Shown here: positions 37,262 to 48,581 of the stretch, one piece after another
Layout: each line of letters starts with the position of its first letter
Position numbering within the stretch: the stretch's first letter is position 1
Assembly (NCBI GenBank): GCA_016788065.1
Contig: JAEUTI010000092.1
Location: 34,448 to 98,447, forward strand
From: Bacteroidia bacterium
Lineage (GTDB): Bacteria; Bacteroidota; Bacteroidia; AKYH767-A; OLB10
DNA length: 64,000 nucleotides
Direction: 5' to 3'
Translations under genes and position numbers: made by a program
The notes under the pieces: generated by a model
The model's database searches: none
What the model was told of the DNA's origin: nothing
What the model saw: the letters and a program-made list of their open reading frames with translations, nothing else

Positions 37262-37879
37262 ATGTCAGGTTTAATCGGAACCAAAATAGGGATGACCAGC
37301 TTCTTTGATGCTGATGGAAAAAACATCCCATGCACCGTAATCCAGGCCGGACCATGTGTAGTGACACATGTGAAGACTAAAGAAAAGGATGGCTATTCAG
37401 CTGTTCAGCTGGCTTATGGTGAACGCAAGGAGAAAAATACTCCCGCTGCTTTAAAAGGTCATTTTGCTAAGGCAAAGACTACTCCCAAAAGAAGATTGAT
37501 CGAATTCAAAGGATTCGAACAAGATTTGAATATCGGAGATCAGGTAACTGTTTCAATCCTTGAAGAAGGAATGTACTGCGATGTAGTAGGTGAATCGAAA
37601 GGAAAAGGATTCCAGGGCGTTGTAAAGCGTCACGGATTTTCCGGAGTAGGTGGACAGACTCACGGTCAGCACAACAGATTACGTGCACCCGGTTCAATGG
37701 GAGCTTCTTCCTGGCCATCACGTGTATTCAAAGGAATGCGCATGGCAGGCCGTATGGGAGGTGAAAATGTGAAGATGGTTAACCTTCAAATAGTTAAAGT
37801 TATTCCGGAACAAAACCTGGTACTTGTTAAAGGTGCTATCCCCGGAGCAAAAGGTTCTTACATTACAATAGAGATTTAA
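37262..37879 (+). CDS. rplC: 50S ribosomal protein L3
   Basis: This 205-residue protein is one of the first to bind 23S rRNA, with a long loop reaching the peptidyl-transferase centre. The start [19 protein letters not shown] and the loop [24 protein letters not shown] (positions about 120-145) are typical. The conserved Gln of the GQTHGQ region is the usual methylation target in other bacteria. rplD begins one base after the stop, so translation is probably coupled. Confidence 0.97.
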   Translation: MSGLIGTKIGMTSFFDADGKNIPCTVIQAGPCVVTHVKTKEKDGYSAVQLAYGERKEKNTPAALKGHFAKAKTTPKRRLIEFKGFEQDLNIGDQVTVSILEEGMYCDVVGESKGKGFQGVVKRHGFSGVGGQTHGQHNRLRAPGSMGASSWPSRVFKGMRMAGRMGGENVKMVNLQIVKVIPEQNLVLVKGAIPGAKGSYITIEI

Positions 37880-37880
37880 G

Positions 37881-38510
37881 ATGGAACTTACAGTAAAACA
37901 ATCTTCCGGTAAAGATACAGGACGTAAAGTTACCCTTAGCAGCGAAATTTTCGGTGCCGAGCCTAACGATCACGCAATCTACCTGGATGTAAAACAGATT
38001 CTTGCCAATAAACGTCAGGGAACTCATAAGTCGAAAGAAAGAAATGAAGTTTCCGGAACTACCAAAAAACTGAAGCGTCAGAAAGGTACCGGTGGTGCCC
38101 GTGCCGGTTCCATGAAATCACCATTGTTTGTTGGTGGAGGTCGTGTTTTCGGTCCGGAACCAAGAGACTATTCTTTCAAATTGAATAAGAAAGTAAAACG
38201 TCTTGCTCGTATTTCTGCTCTTAGCCACAAAGCGAAACAGAATAACATCACCATTCTGGAAGATCTGAATATGGCTTCTGTTAAAACTCAGGATTATTTA
38301 AAGGTTTTAACCGGATTAGAGCTAAACAAGAAAAAAACTCTTGTAGTGCTGGCAGATTCAAATAAAAACGTATATTTGTCGTCCCGAAATTTGGCGGGGA
38401 GCAAAGTCGTAACTGCTTCGGATTTAAACACTTACGATATTCTCAACGCTCAATCTCTAATTCTGATTGAAGGTGCATTGCCAGTAATTGAAAAAACATT
38501 AGCGAAATGA
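37881..38510 (+). CDS. rplD: 50S ribosomal protein L4
   Basis: This 209-residue protein lines the nascent-peptide exit tunnel with an extended loop ([23 protein letters not shown], about residues 67-90, here given in overlapping short pieces: [13 protein letters not shown] and [17 protein letters not shown]). In enterobacteria L4 represses its own operon. No equivalent leader structure is obvious here. It overlaps rplW by four bases (ATGA), implying coupled translation. Confidence 0.97.
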   Translation: MELTVKQSSGKDTGRKVTLSSEIFGAEPNDHAIYLDVKQILANKRQGTHKSKERNEVSGTTKKLKRQKGTGGARAGSMKSPLFVGGGRVFGPEPRDYSFKLNKKVKRLARISALSHKAKQNNITILEDLNMASVKTQDYLKVLTGLELNKKKTLVVLADSNKNVYLSSRNLAGSKVVTASDLNTYDILNAQSLILIEGALPVIEKTLAK

Positions 38511-38797
38511 ACATCCTGCAAAGGCCAATAATAACAGAAAAAATGACCCGCTTGACGGAAAAAACGGGTCGTTATGGATTTATTGTAAATCCTAAAGCCA
38601 ACAAGATCCAGATCCAAAAGGCGGTTCAGGAAATGTATAATGTGAAAGTAGTGGAAGTAAATACCATGAATTACATTGGCAAAACAAAGACCAGAGGAAC
38701 CAAAACCGGTTTCACTAAAGGTAAAACAACTAAGTTTAAGAAAGCAATTGTTACCTTGAAAACAGGTGATTCAATTGATTTTTACAGCAATATCTAA
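38507..38797 (+). CDS. rplW: 50S ribosomal protein L23
   Basis: This 96-residue exit-tunnel protein is the docking site for trigger factor and signal recognition particle. The start [20 protein letters not shown] and [21 protein letters not shown] are the family's characteristic strands. The start codon overlaps the rplD stop. The length matches the short bacterial form. Confidence 0.97.
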   Translation: MNILQRPIITEKMTRLTEKTGRYGFIVNPKANKIQIQKAVQEMYNVKVVEVNTMNYIGKTKTRGTKTGFTKGKTTKFKKAIVTLKTGDSIDFYSNI

Positions 38798-38820
38798 TTT
38801 TGTAAAGAAAGAGTAAGCAA

Positions 38821-39645
<825 letters not shown>

Positions 39646-39689
39646 TTCAACTATTACTTTAATTAATTGATATAAATTACTGATTTATA

Positions 39690-39968
39690 ATGAGTCGCTC
39701 ACTTAAAAAAGGTCCATTTATCGACTTCAAACTCGAGAAGAAGGTGAATACCATGAATGATTCCAAAAAGAAAACCGTGATCAAGACCTGGTCAAGAAGA
39801 TCAATGATCGCTCCGGAATTTGTTGGACATACACTAGCGGTACACAACGGAAATAAATTCATTCCGGTGTATGTAACCGAAAACATGGTTGGTCATAAAT
39901 TAGGTGAGTTTGCACCTACCCGTTCGTTCAGAGGACATTCAGGTGGAAAAGATAAAGGAAGCAAATAA
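39690..39968 (+). CDS. rpsS: 30S ribosomal protein S19
   Basis: This 92-residue head protein contacts the A-site finger and S13. [19 protein letters not shown] and the basic block [18 protein letters not shown] are conserved, as is the ending [14 protein letters not shown]. rplV begins two bases after the stop codon. Confidence 0.98.
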   Translation: MSRSLKKGPFIDFKLEKKVNTMNDSKKKTVIKTWSRRSMIAPEFVGHTLAVHNGNKFIPVYVTENMVGHKLGEFAPTRSFRGHSGGKDKGSK

Positions 39969-39970
39969 TC

Positions 39971-40390
39971 ATGGGAGCAAGAAAACGTAACGCAGCAAAT
40001 GCCAGAAAAGAGCTGATGAAGGTAACTTCACTGGCGAAATTAAATAACTGTCCTACCTCGCCAATGAAAATGCGCCTGGTAGCCGACATGATTCGTGGTA
40101 AGAAAGTTGAAAATGCTCTCAATTCATTGAGATTCAGCACCAAAGAAGCAGCCGGAAGACTTGAGAAAGTATTACTTTCTGCAATCTCTAACTGGCAGGC
40201 AAAGAATGAAGGTGAACGTATTGAAGACCACAATCTTTATGTTAAAGAAGTGTTTGTCGACAGTGCTCGTCAGCTTAAAAGATTACGCACAGCTCCTCAG
40301 GGACGTGGACACCGTATCAAAAAGCGTTCGAATCACATCACTTTGATCCTCGACAGCAAAGCAGTTGCTAAAACTGAATCAGTAAACTAA
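39971..40390 (+). CDS. rplV: 50S ribosomal protein L22
   Basis: This 139-residue protein binds all six 23S rRNA domains, and its beta-hairpin lines the exit tunnel. The helix region MRLVADMIRGKKVENALNSL and the hairpin TAPQGRGHRIKKRSNHITL, where macrolide-resistance changes occur in other bacteria, look normal. It starts two bases after rpsS. Confidence 0.97.
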   Translation: MGARKRNAANARKELMKVTSLAKLNNCPTSPMKMRLVADMIRGKKVENALNSLRFSTKEAAGRLEKVLLSAISNWQAKNEGERIEDHNLYVKEVFVDSARQLKRLRTAPQGRGHRIKKRSNHITLILDSKAVAKTESVN

Positions 40391-40418
40391 AATTAAACAC
40401 AGAAGTCAACAATAAATA

Positions 40419-41186
40419 ATGGGACAAAAGGCGCATCCGATAGGCAATCGTTTAGGAATCATCAGAGGATGGGATTCTAACTGGTATGGTGGAAAAAACT
40501 ATGCTGATAAACTTGCTGAAGACGAAAAAATCAGAACTTACCTCATGGCACGTCTTGCAAAAGGCGGTGTTTCTAAAATCATCATTGAGCGTACTCTGAA
40601 GTTGATTACAGTTACCATCAATACAGCGCGTCCCGGTATCGTAATCGGAAAAGGCGGAACTGAAGTTGACCGTATCAAGGAAGAATTAAAAAAACTGACC
40701 AAAAAAGATGTTCAGATCAACATCTTCGAAATAAAGAGACCTGAACTGGATGCTCAGTTAGTAGCTGAGTCAATTGCACGTCAGCTCGAAGCAAGGATTT
40801 CTTTCCGTCGCGCAGTAAAAACTGCTGTGGCATCTACCATGAGAATGGGAGCAGAAGGAATCAAGGCAATGGTTGCCGGTCGTTTAGGTGGTGCTGAAAT
40901 GGCAAGAACTGAACAATATAAAGAAGGACGTACTCCTTTGCATACTTTCCGCGCTGATATCGATTTTGCAATCGCTGAAGCACAAACTACCTATGGTAAA
41001 ATTGGTGTGAAAGTATGGATCTGCAAAGGTGAAGTTTTTGGAAAACGTGATCTTTCTCCGAATGTGGGAATGACCAGCCAAACTAAAACCAAAGGCGGAC
41101 CGCAGGGTGGTGGACCATCTGACCGTAAAGGTGATCGTGGTGACAGAAATGACCGCCGTGACAAAAAACCAAGAAACAAGCAATAA
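40419..41186 (+). CDS. rpsC: 30S ribosomal protein S3 with extended acidic-basic tail
   Basis: This 255-residue protein is part of the mRNA entry channel. Its KH domain has the GxxG-type [20 protein letters not shown], and the C-terminal domain has [21 protein letters not shown] and the end motif [10 protein letters not shown]. Past that motif the protein continues for more than 35 residues of glycine, arginine, lysine and aspartate ([13 protein letters not shown]), longer than the E. coli tail and probably disordered. Confidence 0.97.
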   Translation: MGQKAHPIGNRLGIIRGWDSNWYGGKNYADKLAEDEKIRTYLMARLAKGGVSKIIIERTLKLITVTINTARPGIVIGKGGTEVDRIKEELKKLTKKDVQINIFEIKRPELDAQLVAESIARQLEARISFRRAVKTAVASTMRMGAEGIKAMVAGRLGGAEMARTEQYKEGRTPLHTFRADIDFAIAEAQTTYGKIGVKVWICKGEVFGKRDLSPNVGMTSQTKTKGGPQGGGPSDRKGDRGDRNDRRDKKPRNKQ

Positions 41187-41228
41187 TTAGATTTTTAAGA
41201 ATAAGCATTTATAAATACCTGAAATAAA

Positions 41229-41651
41229 ATGTTACAGCCGAAGAAGACGAAATTCCGGAAACAACACAAGATGAAAGCCAAGGGTAATGCTACCCGTGGA
41301 GCAGAAGTGGCATTCGGATCATTCGGATTGAAATCACTGGATACCGCATGGGTGACTTCACGTCAGTTAGAAGCAGCCCGTGTTGCAGTAACCCGTTATA
41401 TGAAGCGTGAAGGACAAATCTGGATCCGAGTATTTCCTGATAAACCAATTACCAGAAAGCCAGCCGAAGTAAGGATGGGTAAGGGTAAAGGAGCTCCTGA
41501 GTATTGGGTAGCTGTGGTTAAGCCGGGTCGTATTTTGTTTGAAGCCGATGGTGTTCCAATGGCAACAGCAAAAGAAGCGCTCCGTCTGGCAGCTCAAAAA
41601 TTACCTGTAATTACCAGGTTTATCGTAAGAAGAGATTACGAAGGACAATAA
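41229..41651 (+). CDS. rplP: 50S ribosomal protein L16
   Basis: This 140-residue protein lies near the A site and helps place aminoacyl-t[24 protein letters not shown] at the start, [24 protein letters not shown] central strand and the Arg in the loop after it match the family. The usual hydroxylated arginine region ([17 protein letters not shown]) is intact. Confidence 0.98.
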   Translation: MLQPKKTKFRKQHKMKAKGNATRGAEVAFGSFGLKSLDTAWVTSRQLEAARVAVTRYMKREGQIWIRVFPDKPITRKPAEVRMGKGKGAPEYWVAVVKPGRILFEADGVPMATAKEALRLAAQKLPVITRFIVRRDYEGQ

Positions 41652-41683
41652 ACGGTCTTCACCTGTAAACTGAACTTAAGAAC

Positions 41684-41896
41684 ATGAAACAAAATATAGT
41701 AAACGACCTCACTACCGATGAAATCCGCGACAGGATTGCTGAGGAACGTGCGAACTACACGAAACTGAAGATGAGCCATGCAGTGTCTCCAATTGAGAAC
41801 CCGCTCAAAATCAGATCATCTCGCAGGCTGATTGCCCGCCTGGAAACGGAATTTAAGAAGCGCGCAATGGCTTCATCATCTGAAACAAAGAAATAA
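41684..41896 (+). CDS. rpmC: 50S ribosomal protein L29
   Basis: This 70-residue, two-helix protein beside the exit tunnel has the helix-turn-helix LTTDEIRDRIAEERANYTKL and the basic end KIRSSRRLIARLETEFKKR as expected. rpsQ follows after six bases. Confidence 0.95.
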   Translation: MKQNIVNDLTTDEIRDRIAEERANYTKLKMSHAVSPIENPLKIRSSRRLIARLETEFKKRAMASSSETKK

Positions 41897-41902
41897 TTGA
41901 CC

Positions 41903-42163
41903 ATGTCAGTAGAAAGAGCCCTCCGCAAGGAAAAAACAGGGATAGTTACCAGCAATAAGATGCAGCATTCAATTGTAGTATCTGTTGAGCGTAAAGTGAA
42001 ACACCCGATTTACGGAAAATTCATCAGCCAGACAGTAAAATTCATGGCCCATGACGAAAACAATACTTGTGGTATTGGCGACAAAGTACGCATCATGGAA
42101 ACCCGTCCTATCAGCAAAAACAAGCGTTGGAGACTGGTAGAGATATTAGAAAAAGCAAAATAA
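41903..42163 (+). CDS. rpsQ: 30S ribosomal protein S17
   Basis: This 86-residue OB-fold protein binds 16S rRNA early in assembly. I start it at the ATG at 41903 ([20 protein letters not shown]). A TTG two codons upstream is less likely because the rpmC stop is directly before it. [11 protein letters not shown] and [20 protein letters not shown] are diagnostic. Confidence 0.97.
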   Translation: MSVERALRKEKTGIVTSNKMQHSIVVSVERKVKHPIYGKFISQTVKFMAHDENNTCGIGDKVRIMETRPISKNKRWRLVEILEKAK

Positions 42164-42192
42164 CCGAGTAGTAATAAAGAACTGAAAAAGCG

Positions 42193-42561
42193 ATGATCCA
42201 GCAGGAATCCAGACTGACCGTAGCGGACAACAGTGGTGCCAAAGAAGTACTCTGTATCCGTGTGCTGGGAGGTACCAGAAAAAGGTATGCCACCCTCGGG
42301 GACAAAATAGTAGTGACTGTAAAGCACGCTATCCCGGCAGGCAACATTAAAAAAGGTACTGTCTCCAAAGCCGTTGTGGTAAGGGTCAGTAAAGAAGTAA
42401 GAAGAAGTGACGGATCTTATATCCGTTTCGATGATAACGCAGTAGTGTTACTCAATGCCAATGACGAGTTAAGAGGTACCCGTATTTTCGGACCTGTAGC
42501 ACGTGAATTGCGTGAGAAGCAGTATATGAAAATTGTATCCTTAGCTCCGGAGGTAATATAA
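42193..42561 (+). CDS. rplN: 50S ribosomal protein L14
   Basis: This 122-residue protein forms inter-subunit bridges and binds the silencing factor RsfS in other bacteria. [20 protein letters not shown] and the end [19 protein letters not shown] are almost universal. Its TAA shares a base with the rplX ATG. Confidence 0.98.
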   Translation: MIQQESRLTVADNSGAKEVLCIRVLGGTRKRYATLGDKIVVTVKHAIPAGNIKKGTVSKAVVVRVSKEVRRSDGSYIRFDDNAVVLLNANDELRGTRIFGPVARELREKQYMKIVSLAPEVI

Positions 42562-42899
42562 TGGAAAGGAAAAATAATGTTCAGCCGAAGCTGAAAGTAA
42601 GAAAAGGCGATACCGTAAAGGTAATCTCTGGTGAGAATAAAGGTCAGCAGGGCAAAGTCCTGGAAGTAATCCTTGATTCACGTAAAGTGATCGTTGAAAG
42701 GGTGAATCTGGTTTCTAAACACACTAAGCCAAATGCTAAAAATACCCAGGGTGGTATCGTAAAGCAGGAAGCACCAATTCATATTTCAAATGTGATGTTA
42801 GTGGATCCTTCTTCAGGAAAAGCTACACGTGTTGGCCGAAAGTCGGTCGATGGAAAATTAGTTCGTTACGCTAAAAAATCAGGGGAGGTAATCAAGTAA
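42561..42899 (+). CDS. rplX: 50S ribosomal protein L24
   Basis: This 112-residue assembly-initiator protein has the KOW motif [20 protein letters not shown], and [20 protein letters not shown] is typical. It overlaps rplN before it and rplE after it by one base each (TAATG), so the three genes are translationally coupled. Confidence 0.97.
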   Translation: MERKNNVQPKLKVRKGDTVKVISGENKGQQGKVLEVILDSRKVIVERVNLVSKHTKPNAKNTQGGIVKQEAPIHISNVMLVDPSSGKATRVGRKSVDGKLVRYAKKSGEVIK

Positions 42900-43450
42900 T
42901 GTCTTACACACCCAGACTTAAGGAAAAATACCGTAAGGAAATCGTAAGCAACCTCAAAGAGAGGTTCTCCTACAAAAGCCCTATGCAGGTACCAAAATTG
43001 GTTAAAATCTGCTTAAACCAGGGTGTTGGTGATGCTGTATCCGATAAGAAACTTATTGAATACGCACTGAATGAAATGTCAAATATTTCAGGTCAGAAAG
43101 CAGTACCGACAAAATCTAAAAAAGATATCTCTAACTTCAAACTGCGTATCGGTGTGAATATCGGTGCCAGAGTAACGCTTCGCGATGAAGTTATGTACGA
43201 ATTCCTCGATCGTTTGATCTCTGTGGCATTGCCAAGGATCCGCGATTTCAAAGGAGTTAATAACAAAGGATTTGATGGTAAAGGAAATTACACTCTTGGT
43301 GTAACTGAACAAATCATCTTCCCGGAGATTGATATCGACAAGGTGAATAAAATTACCGGTATGGACATCACGTTTGTGACAACCGCTGAAACCGATGATG
43401 AAGCATTCCACCTATTGAAAGAATTTGGTATTCCGTTTAAAACAAACTAA
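42899..43450 (+). CDS. rplE: 50S ribosomal protein L5
   Basis: This 183-residue protein binds 5S rRNA in the central protuberance. [40 protein letters not shown] and the end [20 protein letters not shown] are family hallmarks. The length is normal. Confidence 0.98.
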   Translation: MSYTPRLKEKYRKEIVSNLKERFSYKSPMQVPKLVKICLNQGVGDAVSDKKLIEYALNEMSNISGQKAVPTKSKKDISNFKLRIGVNIGARVTLRDEVMYEFLDRLISVALPRIRDFKGVNNKGFDGKGNYTLGVTEQIIFPEIDIDKVNKITGMDITFVTTAETDDEAFHLLKEFGIPFKTN

Positions 43451-43455
43451 TATAA

Positions 43456-43725
43456 ATGGCAAAAGAATCAGTAAAAGCCAGAGAGCGCAAACGCGCTAAA
43501 GCAGTAGCAAAGTATGCCGAAAGACGTGCTGCAATGAAAGCAGCAGGTGACTATGCCGGCCTGAGCAAACTACCCAAAAATGCATCTCCTGTTCGTCTGC
43601 ATAATCGTTGTAATCTGACCGGAAGACCAAGAGGATACATGAGACAATTCGGAATATCCCGCGTTCTGTTCCGCAAAATGGCACTCGAAGGCAAAATTGC
43701 TGGTGTAACTAAAGCCAGTTGGTAA
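43456..43725 (+). CDS. rpsN: 30S ribosomal protein S14, zinc-free long form
   Basis: This 89-residue head protein begins [20 protein letters not shown] and ends [21 protein letters not shown]. It is the longer form without the CxxC-x12-CxxC zinc ribbon (the region reads [16 protein letters not shown] with a single cysteine), so it needs no zinc, like the L36 encoded downstream. Confidence 0.97.
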   Translation: MAKESVKARERKRAKAVAKYAERRAAMKAAGDYAGLSKLPKNASPVRLHNRCNLTGRPRGYMRQFGISRVLFRKMALEGKIAGVTKASW

Positions 43726-43760
43726 TAAAACAATAGCGTTTAAAAGAAAATCAAAATACA

Positions 43761-44159
43761 ATGACTGATCCGATAGCAGATTACCTTACCAGATTGCGTA
43801 ATGCAATGAAGGCTAATCACCGAATAGTAGAGGTGCCTGCATCCAATGTAAAGAAAGAGATCACTAAGATCCTTTTCGATAAAGGTTATATCCTGAACTA
43901 TAAGTTTGAGGAGACTGAAAACCACCAGGGCAACATCAAAATTGCCTTGAAATATAATCCGGTAACAAAGCTTCCGGCAATCAAGAAAATTGAAAGAATC
44001 AGCCGTCCCGGTCTAAGAAAGTATTCCGGTTCTGAAGATCTTCCAAGAATTCTGAACGGATTGGGAATCGCTATCATTTCAACATCGCAGGGAATGATGA
44101 CCGATAAAGAAGCCCGCAGAGGTAATATCGGTGGCGAAGTTTTATGTTTAGTTTATTAA
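43761..44159 (+). CDS. rpsH: 30S ribosomal protein S8
   Basis: This 132-residue protein binds the central domain of 16S rRNA. MTDPIADYLTRLRNAMKANH and the C-terminal GIAIISTSQGMMTDKEARRG are conserved. In E. coli S8 represses the spc operon by binding the rplE region. No such site was identified here. Confidence 0.98.
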   Translation: MTDPIADYLTRLRNAMKANHRIVEVPASNVKKEITKILFDKGYILNYKFEETENHQGNIKIALKYNPVTKLPAIKKIERISRPGLRKYSGSEDLPRILNGLGIAIISTSQGMMTDKEARRGNIGGEVLCLVY

Positions 44160-44181
44160 TTAATTCAATCAGTATTTCAAT

Positions 44182-44736
44182 ATGTCACGAATAGGAAAAT
44201 TACCCATCACCGTACCAGCTGGTGTGACCATCGATGTGAAATCGATGGAGGTATCTGTAAAGGGACCGAAAGGCACACTGAGCCAAAAACTTCAGGATGG
44301 AATTTCTGTGCAGATGGATGGCGCTACACTTTTGGTAGAGCGTGCAACCGAACAAAAACGTCATAAGGCATTACACGGTTTATACCGCTCGTTAATTGCC
44401 AATATGATCAAAGGTGTTACTGAAGGCTACAAAATAGAACAGGAACTGGTTGGGGTTGGTTACCGTGCCTCAAATCAGGGTCAGTTACTTGATCTGGTAC
44501 TGGGATATTCTCACCACGTGGTGTTTGAATTACCGGGAGAAATTAAAGTAGCTACCCGCCAGGACAGAGGAGCGAATCCGATCATTACCCTTGAAAGTCA
44601 CGATAAGCAATTATTGGGTCAGGTAGCGGCAAAAATCCGTTCACTCAGAGTTCCTGAGCCATACAAAGGAAAAGGTATTAAATTCGTAGGAGAAACATTA
44701 AGACGTAAAGCTGGAAAATCAGCTGCTAAAAAATAA
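44182..44736 (+). CDS. rplF: 50S ribosomal protein L6
   Basis: This 184-residue protein sits near the sarcin-ricin loop, where translation factors dock. [29 protein letters not shown] and the end [19 protein letters not shown] match the two-domain family. rplR follows after eight bases. Confidence 0.98.
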   Translation: MSRIGKLPITVPAGVTIDVKSMEVSVKGPKGTLSQKLQDGISVQMDGATLLVERATEQKRHKALHGLYRSLIANMIKGVTEGYKIEQELVGVGYRASNQGQLLDLVLGYSHHVVFELPGEIKVATRQDRGANPIITLESHDKQLLGQVAAKIRSLRVPEPYKGKGIKFVGETLRRKAGKSAAKK

Positions 44737-44744
44737 TTGATTCA

Positions 44745-45101
44745 ATGGAATCCAGAAAAGTAACCAGGAGAACAAGTATACGCAAGAGGGTTCGCAGAAC
44801 CATCAGCGGAACTGCCGAGCGTCCACGCTTGTCCGTTTTCAGAAGTAATAAACAGATCTATGCCCAGTTGATAGATGATATCAGCGGAGTAACCATGATC
44901 GCAGCATCCTCCAGAGAAGAGATTTTAGGAGATGGTAACAAAACAAAAGTAGAAGAAGCTTCTATTGTTGGAAAAGTACTCGCCGAAAGAGCGGTAGCAG
45001 CAGGGATTTCTGAAGTGGTCTTCGATCGCGGTGGTTACCTGTACCACGGAAGAGTTAAATCACTTGCTGAAGGCGCAAGAAACGGAGGATTAAAATTTTA
45101 A
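44745..45101 (+). CDS. rplR: 50S ribosomal protein L18
   Basis: This 118-residue 5S rRNA-binding protein has the basic start [38 protein letters not shown] and the end [20 protein letters not shown], all as in the family. Confidence 0.98.
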   Translation: MESRKVTRRTSIRKRVRRTISGTAERPRLSVFRSNKQIYAQLIDDISGVTMIAASSREEILGDGNKTKVEEASIVGKVLAERAVAAGISEVVFDRGGYLYHGRVKSLAEGARNGGLKF

Positions 45102-45107
45102 GAAATT

Positions 45108-45626
45108 ATGTTGGCATCTAATCTAAAAAGGGTAAAAACCAGTGATATCGAGTTAAAGGACAGACTCGTTGCAATTAACAGGGTAACCAAAGTAACCAAA
45201 GGTGGTCGCGCATTTACATTCTCCGCAATTGTTGTGGTAGGTGATGAAAAAGGTGTGGTTGGCTATGGTCTTGGAAAAGCAAAAGAGGTGACCGATGCGG
45301 TAAGCAAAGGCGTTGATGATGCTAAGAAAAACCTGGTTAAAGTATCAGTTGCAAAAGGAACTGTTCCGCATGAGCAAATCGGAAAATTTGGTGGTGCTTT
45401 GGTACTGCTGAAACCAGCCGCTCCCGGAACCGGTGTAATTGCAGGTGGTGCAATGCGTGCCGTGCTTGAAAGTGTTGGAATTACCGACGTTCTTGCAAAA
45501 TCTAAAGGTTCTTCTAACCCTCACAACGTTGTGAAAGCAACTATCGATGCGCTCGTTCAAATGCGTGATGCTATTGGAGTATCTCAGCAAAGAGGCGTTG
45601 CCATGGAGAAAATATTTGAAGGATAA
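45108..45626 (+). CDS. rpsE: 30S ribosomal protein S5
   Basis: This 172-residue protein helps translational fidelity and mRNA helicase activity at the entry channel. [40 protein letters not shown] and the C-terminal [16 protein letters not shown] are diagnostic. A 67-base gap follows, longer than elsewhere in the operon. Confidence 0.98.
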   Translation: MLASNLKRVKTSDIELKDRLVAINRVTKVTKGGRAFTFSAIVVVGDEKGVVGYGLGKAKEVTDAVSKGVDDAKKNLVKVSVAKGTVPHEQIGKFGGALVLLKPAAPGTGVIAGGAMRAVLESVGITDVLAKSKGSSNPHNVVKATIDALVQMRDAIGVSQQRGVAMEKIFEG

Positions 45627-45671
45627 GACCTCTCAATAAGCCAGTCATTAAGAATATTATTTTAATAAATG

Positions 45672-45685
45672 CCGGTATCAACCGG
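45672..45685 (+). promoter_or_regulatory. Small hairpin before rpmD
   Basis: CCGGT (45672-45676) and ACCGG (45681-45685) are complementary around ATCA. The hairpin ends eight bases before the rpmD ATG and could influence translation start. Evidence is the inverted repeat only. Confidence 0.3.
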
Positions 45686-45693
45686 AGAACAAA

Positions 45694-45876
45694 ATGGGAA
45701 AAGTAATAATCAAGCAGATTAAAAGTGGTATCGACCGCCCCGCACGTCAAAAACGTACTCTTGTGGCTCTGGGATTCCGCAAAATGCAACAAACTATCGA
45801 GAAAGAAGCTACCCCGCAAATCATGGGTATGATTGAAAAGGTGAAACACCTCGTTTCGGTAGAACACAAAGGGTAA
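45694..45876 (+). CDS. rpmD: 50S ribosomal protein L30
   Basis: This 60-residue protein is short and has the family pattern VIIKQIKSGIDRPARQKRTL followed by ALGFRKMQQTIEKE and a final strand HLVSVEH. L30 is missing in some bacteria but present here in its usual place. Confidence 0.96.
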   Translation: MGKVIIKQIKSGIDRPARQKRTLVALGFRKMQQTIEKEATPQIMGMIEKVKHLVSVEHKG

Positions 45877-45916
45877 TTAATTCGAATTTTACAACACATT
45901 AAGATATTCTGAAAAG

Positions 45917-46369
45917 ATGAATCTCAGCAATTTAAGACCTGCCAAAGGCTCCGTTAAGAATAGAAAGCGTATTGGACGCGGACAAGGTTCCGGACGTGGT
46001 GGTACCTCTACAAAAGGTCACAAAGGTGCCCAGTCGAGGTCAGGTTACAGTGAGAAGATCGGATTTGAAGGAGGGCAGATGCCACTTCAAAGAAGACTTC
46101 CAAAATTTGGTTTCAAAAGCCTCAACAGAGTTGAATATAACGGCGTAAATCTGGATGTTATTCAAGGTCTGGTAGACAAACACAATATTTCTGATATTAC
46201 TATGGAAGTGTTTGTAAGCCACGGACTGGCATCTAAACGCGACCGCGTTAAAATTCTTGGAAGAGGAGAAATAAAATCTAAAGTAAATATCACTGCTCAC
46301 GCGTTCTCTGAAACAGCTAAAGCAGCTATTGAAGCCCTTGGTGGAACTACTACAGCTACTGGTAAATGA
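45917..46369 (+). CDS. rplO: 50S ribosomal protein L15
   Basis: This 150-residue late-assembly protein has the glycine/arginine-rich N-terminal extension KRIGRGQGSGRGGTSTKGHK and GGQMPLQRRLPKFGF typical of it. Its stop overlaps the secY start by four bases (ATGA). Confidence 0.98.
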   Translation: MNLSNLRPAKGSVKNRKRIGRGQGSGRGGTSTKGHKGAQSRSGYSEKIGFEGGQMPLQRRLPKFGFKSLNRVEYNGVNLDVIQGLVDKHNISDITMEVFVSHGLASKRDRVKILGRGEIKSKVNITAHAFSETAKAAIEALGGTTTATGK

Positions 46370-47712
46370 AGAATCTGATAACTACACTTCGCAATATTTT
46401 TAAAATTGAAGACCTTAGGTCCAGAATCCTGAATACTTTAGGATTTTTGGTCATCTACAGGTTAGGAGCTCACATTGTCCTTCCCGGAGTTGATCCTGCG
46501 GGTTTGGCCAATTTACAGGCTCAGTCTGAAGGCGGAATTTTAGGCCTCATTGATATGTTTGCAGGAGGAGCCTTCTCACAGGCTTCTATCTTCGCTCTCG
46601 GTATCATGCCCTACATTTCGGCTTCTATCGTTGTGCAGTTATTAGGTATTGCCGTTCCTTATTTCCAGAAACTTCAGAAAGAAGGAGAAAGTGGCAGAAA
46701 GAAAATGAATCAAATTACCCGTTGGTTGACCGTTTTGGTTACTCTTGGTCAGGCCCCCGGTTATATTGTTAACCTTAAAGCGCAGTCTCCGGGCGCAATC
46801 CTGATGGATGGTACCGGTTTCTGGTTTACTTCAATCCTCATCCTTACAGCTGGAACATTGTTCGTAATGTGGCTGGGTGAGCGTATCACTGAAAAAGGTA
46901 TCGGTAATGGTATTTCATTGATTATCATGATCGGTATCATCGCCAGACTACCACAATCATTACGTGATGAGTTTATGTCACGCCTGAATGAACAAGGTGG
47001 TGGATTGGTAATATTCCTGGTTGAAATTGTCGCTCTCTTTGCTGTTGTGGCTTCGGTGATTCTGCTCGTGCAGGGTACCCGGAGAATTCCTGTACAGTTT
47101 GCGAAAAAAATCGTTGGTAATAAACAATATGGTGGTGTACGTCAGTATATTCCATTGAAAGTCAATGCTGCCGGTGTAATGCCAATCATCTTTGCTCAGG
47201 CAATCATGTTTATTCCGGCAACTATCGCTCAGTTCTTTCCGGAGTCTGCGTCATGGCAAGGTTTTGCCGGTACATTCACCGATTTCACCAGCTTTGGCTA
47301 CAATATTACCTTTGCAACCCTGATTATTCTGTTTACTTACTTCTATACAGCCATTTCTGTGAATCCAAATCAGATGGCAGAAGACATGAAAAAGAATGGC
47401 GGTTTTATTCCCGGTGTTAAGCCAGGAAAGAAGACAGCTGAGTTTATCGACGATGTGATGTCAAAAATTACCCTTCCGGGATCATTTTTTCTCGCATTTG
47501 TCGCAATTTTACCTACCTTTGCCAGCCTTGCCGGAATTAACAGCAATTTCGCCCAGTTTTATGGTGGAACATCGTTGCTGATTCTTGTAGGTGTTGTATT
47601 GGATACTTTACAACAAATTGAAAGTCACTTGTTAATGCGTCACTATGATGGATTGATGAAATCAGGACGTATCAAGGGCAGAAGTAGCAGTGCTGTCGGT
47701 GCCGCAGTTTAA
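46366..47712 (+). CDS. secY: Preprotein translocase subunit SecY
   Basis: This 448-residue channel of the Sec translocon in the inner membrane has ten membrane helices. The plug/TM2 region has MFAGGAFSQASIFALGIMPYI, TM5 is near GIGNGISLIIMIG, the cytoplasmic C5 loop is near FIPGVKPGKKTAEFI, and the end is QQIESHLLMRHYDGLMKSG. It exports the signal-peptide proteins found elsewhere in the window, including those finished by T9SS. No adk gene lies between secY and map. Confidence 0.98.
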   Translation: MKNLITTLRNIFKIEDLRSRILNTLGFLVIYRLGAHIVLPGVDPAGLANLQAQSEGGILGLIDMFAGGAFSQASIFALGIMPYISASIVVQLLGIAVPYFQKLQKEGESGRKKMNQITRWLTVLVTLGQAPGYIVNLKAQSPGAILMDGTGFWFTSILILTAGTLFVMWLGERITEKGIGNGISLIIMIGIIARLPQSLRDEFMSRLNEQGGGLVIFLVEIVALFAVVASVILLVQGTRRIPVQFAKKIVGNKQYGGVRQYIPLKVNAAGVMPIIFAQAIMFIPATIAQFFPESASWQGFAGTFTDFTSFGYNITFATLIILFTYFYTAISVNPNQMAEDMKKNGGFIPGVKPGKKTAEFIDDVMSKITLPGSFFLAFVAILPTFASLAGINSNFAQFYGGTSLLILVGVVLDTLQQIESHLLMRHYDGLMKSGRIKGRSSSAVGAAV

Positions 47713-47755
47713 CGCGGGGTCGGCAATAATTATTTGTATTAATATTTAATGATCT

Positions 47756-47760
47756 GGAGG
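47756..47760 (+). promoter_or_regulatory. Strong Shine-Dalgarno sequence that sets the TTG start of map
   Basis: GGAGG lies nine bases before TTG 47770. Most other genes here have only A-rich leaders, so this site supports the non-ATG start. Confidence 0.8.
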
Positions 47761-47769
47761 AAATAAACA

Positions 47770-48579
47770 TTGCAGGTTATCTACAAGACTTCAGAGCAGA
47801 TAGCATTAATAAGAGTTAGTTCTTTACTTGTTGGAGATACATTGGCTGAAGTCGGTGCTGCTATAAAGCCCGGAATCAAAACCATTGAACTGGACAAAAT
47901 TGCGGAGACATTTATCCGCGATAATAAAGCAGTTCCCGCCTTTAAAGGGTATCATGGCTTTCCTGCCTCTCTCTGTATTTCGGTTAATTCCGAAGTAGTA
48001 CATGGGATACCGGGAAATCGTGAGCTCAAAGAAGGAGATGTGGTTTCAATTGATTGCGGAGTTATAAAAGACACTTACTTCGGTGATTCAGCTTATACGT
48101 TTACCATTGGAGAAGTTTCAGATAAAGTCAGAAAACTAATTCAGGTAACCAAAGAATCACTTTACCTAGGTATCGATAAAGCAGTGGCAGGATTTCGCAT
48201 CGGCGATATCAGTGCAGCTGTACAAGACCATGCAGAATCAAATGGATTCGGAGTAGTCAGGGAATTGGTAGGACATGGAGTAGGTGTTAAGCTTCATGAA
48301 AAACCGGAAGTTCCTAATTACGGAAAGCGCGGCAGTGGAATGGTATTGAAAACAGGAATGGTAATAGCCATTGAACCTATGATCAATGCCGGGAAAAGAG
48401 GGGTAATACAATTGGATGATGGCTGGACAATAGTTACAGCCGACCGGTTGCCCTCAGCACATTTCGAACACACCGTAGCTATCGGTAATACAAAAGCAGA
48501 TGTACTCTCATCATTTGAAAAAATTGAATTATCGGAAAACCAAAATATAAACCTAAGCAAGCAGGAATCGGTAACGTAA
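47770..48579 (+). CDS. map: Type I methionine aminopeptidase
   Basis: This 269-residue enzyme removes the initiator methionine from new proteins. The start is a TTG at 47770, preceded at a nine-base distance by GGAGG (47756-47760), an unusually strong Shine-Dalgarno sequence for this phylum. Metal ligands are visible: D95 (SIDCG), D106 (FGDSAYTF), the His in [13 protein letters not shown], the Glu in [10 protein letters not shown] and the Glu in HFEHTVAI. The last 25 or so residues extend past the usual end. It is coupled to infA by a two-base gap. Confidence 0.95.
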   Translation: MQVIYKTSEQIALIRVSSLLVGDTLAEVGAAIKPGIKTIELDKIAETFIRDNKAVPAFKGYHGFPASLCISVNSEVVHGIPGNRELKEGDVVSIDCGVIKDTYFGDSAYTFTIGEVSDKVRKLIQVTKESLYLGIDKAVAGFRIGDISAAVQDHAESNGFGVVRELVGHGVGVKLHEKPEVPNYGKRGSGMVLKTGMVIAIEPMINAGKRGVIQLDDGWTIVTADRLPSAHFEHTVAIGNTKADVLSSFEKIELSENQNINLSKQESVT

Positions 48580-48581
48580 GA